Origin: Candidatus Brevibacterium intestinigallinarum
GTDB lineage: Bacteria; Actinomycetota; Actinomycetes; Actinomycetales; Brevibacteriaceae
Assembly: GCA_019117325.1 (NCBI GenBank)
Contig: DWZY01000246.1
Span: forward strand, 1 to 6,189
Length of the DNA stretch: 6,189 nucleotides
Direction of reading: 5' to 3'
Under the pieces are notes generated by a model, which saw only the letters and a list, made by a program, of their open reading frames with translations, was not told the DNA's origin and did not search any database. Made by a program: the position numbers and the translations under genes. Of this stretch, positions 5,273-6,189 are shown piece by piece. Each line of letters starts with the position of its first letter. Position 1 is the stretch's first letter.

Positions 5273-6189
5273 ATGTCCCTTCCTGAGATCCTCACCCGGC
5301 CCCTGAGCGTCCCGGTGATCGCCTCCCCCATGTTCATCGCCTCCGGCAAGGAGCTCGTCAAGGCGCAGTGCCAGTCCGGCATCGTCGGCTCCTTCCCCAC
5401 GCTCAACGCGCGTCCCGCGGAGGAGCTGGCCGACTGGTTCGACGAGATCAACGAGGAGAACGCTGCGTTCGCCGCTGCGAACCCGGACCAGCCCGTGGGC
5501 CCCGTGGCGGCCAACCTCATCGTGCACCGGACGAATGACCGCCTGGAGCACGACCTCGGCGTCGTCGTCGACAAGAAGGTCCCGATCGTCATCACGTCGC
5601 TGGGCGCACGCGAGGACGTCTACGAGGCGGTGCAGTCGTACGGCGGGATCGTCCTCCACGACATCATCAACAACACCTTCGCCCACAAGGCGATCGACAA
5701 GGGCGCCGACGGCCTCATCGCGGTCGCAGCGGGAGCCGGCGGCCATGCCGGAGCGCTGTCGCCCTTCGCTCTGGTCCAGGAGATCCGCGAGTGGTTCGAC
5801 GGGCCGCTGGCGCTGTCCGGCGCGATGGCCCACGGTCGGTCGGTGTTCGCGGCCCAGGCGATGGGTGCCGACTTCGGCTACATCGGATCGGCCTTCCTCT
5901 CGACGCCGGAGGCCAACGTGGTCGACGGGTACCGGCAGATGGTCGTCGACTCGTCCGCCTCGGACATCGTCTACTCGAACCTCTTCACGGGCGTCCACGG
6001 GAACTACCTGAGCGGTTCGATCCGCAACGCGGGCCTCGACCCCCAGAACCTCGAGGTCTCCGATCCGTCGAAGATGACGTTCGGATCGGATCGGGACGAG
6101 AAGAAGCCCAAGGCCTGGAAGGAGATCTGGGGCTCGGGACAGGGCATCGGCACGATCAAGGAATCGGTGCCCACCCGTGAGTTCGTCGC
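5273..6189 (+). CDS. Nitronate monooxygenase (NPD) family flavoenzyme, 3' end cut off
   Basis: The first 305 residues of a TIM-barrel FMN protein of the nitronate monooxygenase/2-nitropropane dioxygenase family, which oxidises alkyl nitronates such as propionate 3-nitronate. The reading stays open to the edge with two bases left over, so the protein continues. Visible marks are the N-terminal PVIASPMF (14-21), ANLIVHR (90-96), and the phosphate/active-site loop VAAGAGGHAG (151-160), whose His158 matches the family's catalytic histidine. ALSGAMAHGRS (180-190) and GADFGYIGSAFLSTPEA (208-224) are the other flavin-binding strands. The tail with AWKEIWGSGQGIG (281-293) is typical of one NPD subfamily, suggesting only a short piece is missing. 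The start has AAGGAG four bases upstream. It lies beyond a terminator, so it is probably its own unit. The family also contains enoyl-ACP reductases and proteins of unknown substrate, so the nitronate assignment is at family level. Confidence 0.82.
   Translation, partial: MSLPEILTRPLSVPVIASPMFIASGKELVKAQCQSGIVGSFPTLNARPAEELADWFDEINEENAAFAAANPDQPVGPVAANLIVHRTNDRLEHDLGVVVDKKVPIVITSLGAREDVYEAVQSYGGIVLHDIINNTFAHKAIDKGADGLIAVAAGAGGHAGALSPFALVQEIREWFDGPLALSGAMAHGRSVFAAQAMGADFGYIGSAFLSTPEANVVDGYRQMVVDSSASDIVYSNLFTGVHGNYLSGSIRNAGLDPQNLEVSDPSKMTFGSDRDEKKPKAWKEIWGSGQGIGTIKESVPTREFV

Noticed and set aside
1..6189. A previously undescribed defence, mobile or biosynthetic system
   Set aside because: Every confident gene belongs to a well-known family, there are no repeats, integrase, transposase or toxin-antitoxin pairs, and base composition is even across the coding part.

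Overview
The window looks like ordinary chromosomal DNA from a high-GC Gram-positive bacterium (Actinomycetota, probably Micrococcales). The coding regions are strongly G/C-biased at third codon positions. The left edge carries an AT-rich rRNA leader with the GTTCTTTGAGAAC element usual in front of actinobacterial 16S genes. The proteins are of actinobacterial type. The genus cannot be fixed from this window. No mobile element, CRISPR array, tRNA or clearly novel system was found.

Layout. (1) Positions 1-565 hold no protein gene that I support. Read on the minus strand they form the head of an rRNA operon: three tandem candidate promoters (-35 boxes beginning TTGC, spacers of 17, 17 and 18 bp) run into a long leader with a boxA-like hairpin. 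The 16S gene itself should begin just beyond position 1. (2) Positions 566-1324 (minus) encode a complete SRAP-domain protein of the YedK/HMCES type, which shields abasic sites, with all expected catalytic residues. It lies upstream of the rRNA promoters on the same strand. (3) Positions 1405-1917 (plus) encode a MarR-family regulator, divergent from the SRAP gene. (4) Positions 1959-5073 (plus) hold a promoter, candidate operators and a tightly overlapped three-gene operon: an isobutyryl-CoA-type acyl-CoA dehydrogenase, a 3-hydroxyisobutyryl-CoA hydrolase and an enoyl-CoA hydratase. Both junctions are ATGA overlaps. (5) A GC-rich hairpin terminator near 5100-5155 closes that unit. (6) From 5273 to the right edge runs a nitronate monooxygenase (NPD)-family flavoenzyme with its own promoter region. 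It is cut off by the window before its stop codon.

How the genes work together. The three overlapped genes cover consecutive steps of valine breakdown: isobutyryl-CoA to methacrylyl-CoA (dehydrogenase), to 3-hydroxyisobutyryl-CoA (hydratase), to free 3-hydroxyisobutyrate (hydrolase). The next enzymes, MmsB and MmsA, are not in the window. The MarR protein sits directly upstream, and a 22-bp imperfect palindrome (9 of 11 base pairs matching) covers the -35 box of the operon promoter, so local repression by this MarR protein is the simplest model. A perfect 16-bp palindrome lies in the operon's 5' leader and is a second possible control site. The NPD-family gene is probably a separate transcription unit; its promoter region carries a cluster of GACTGT/ACAGTC repeats of unknown meaning.
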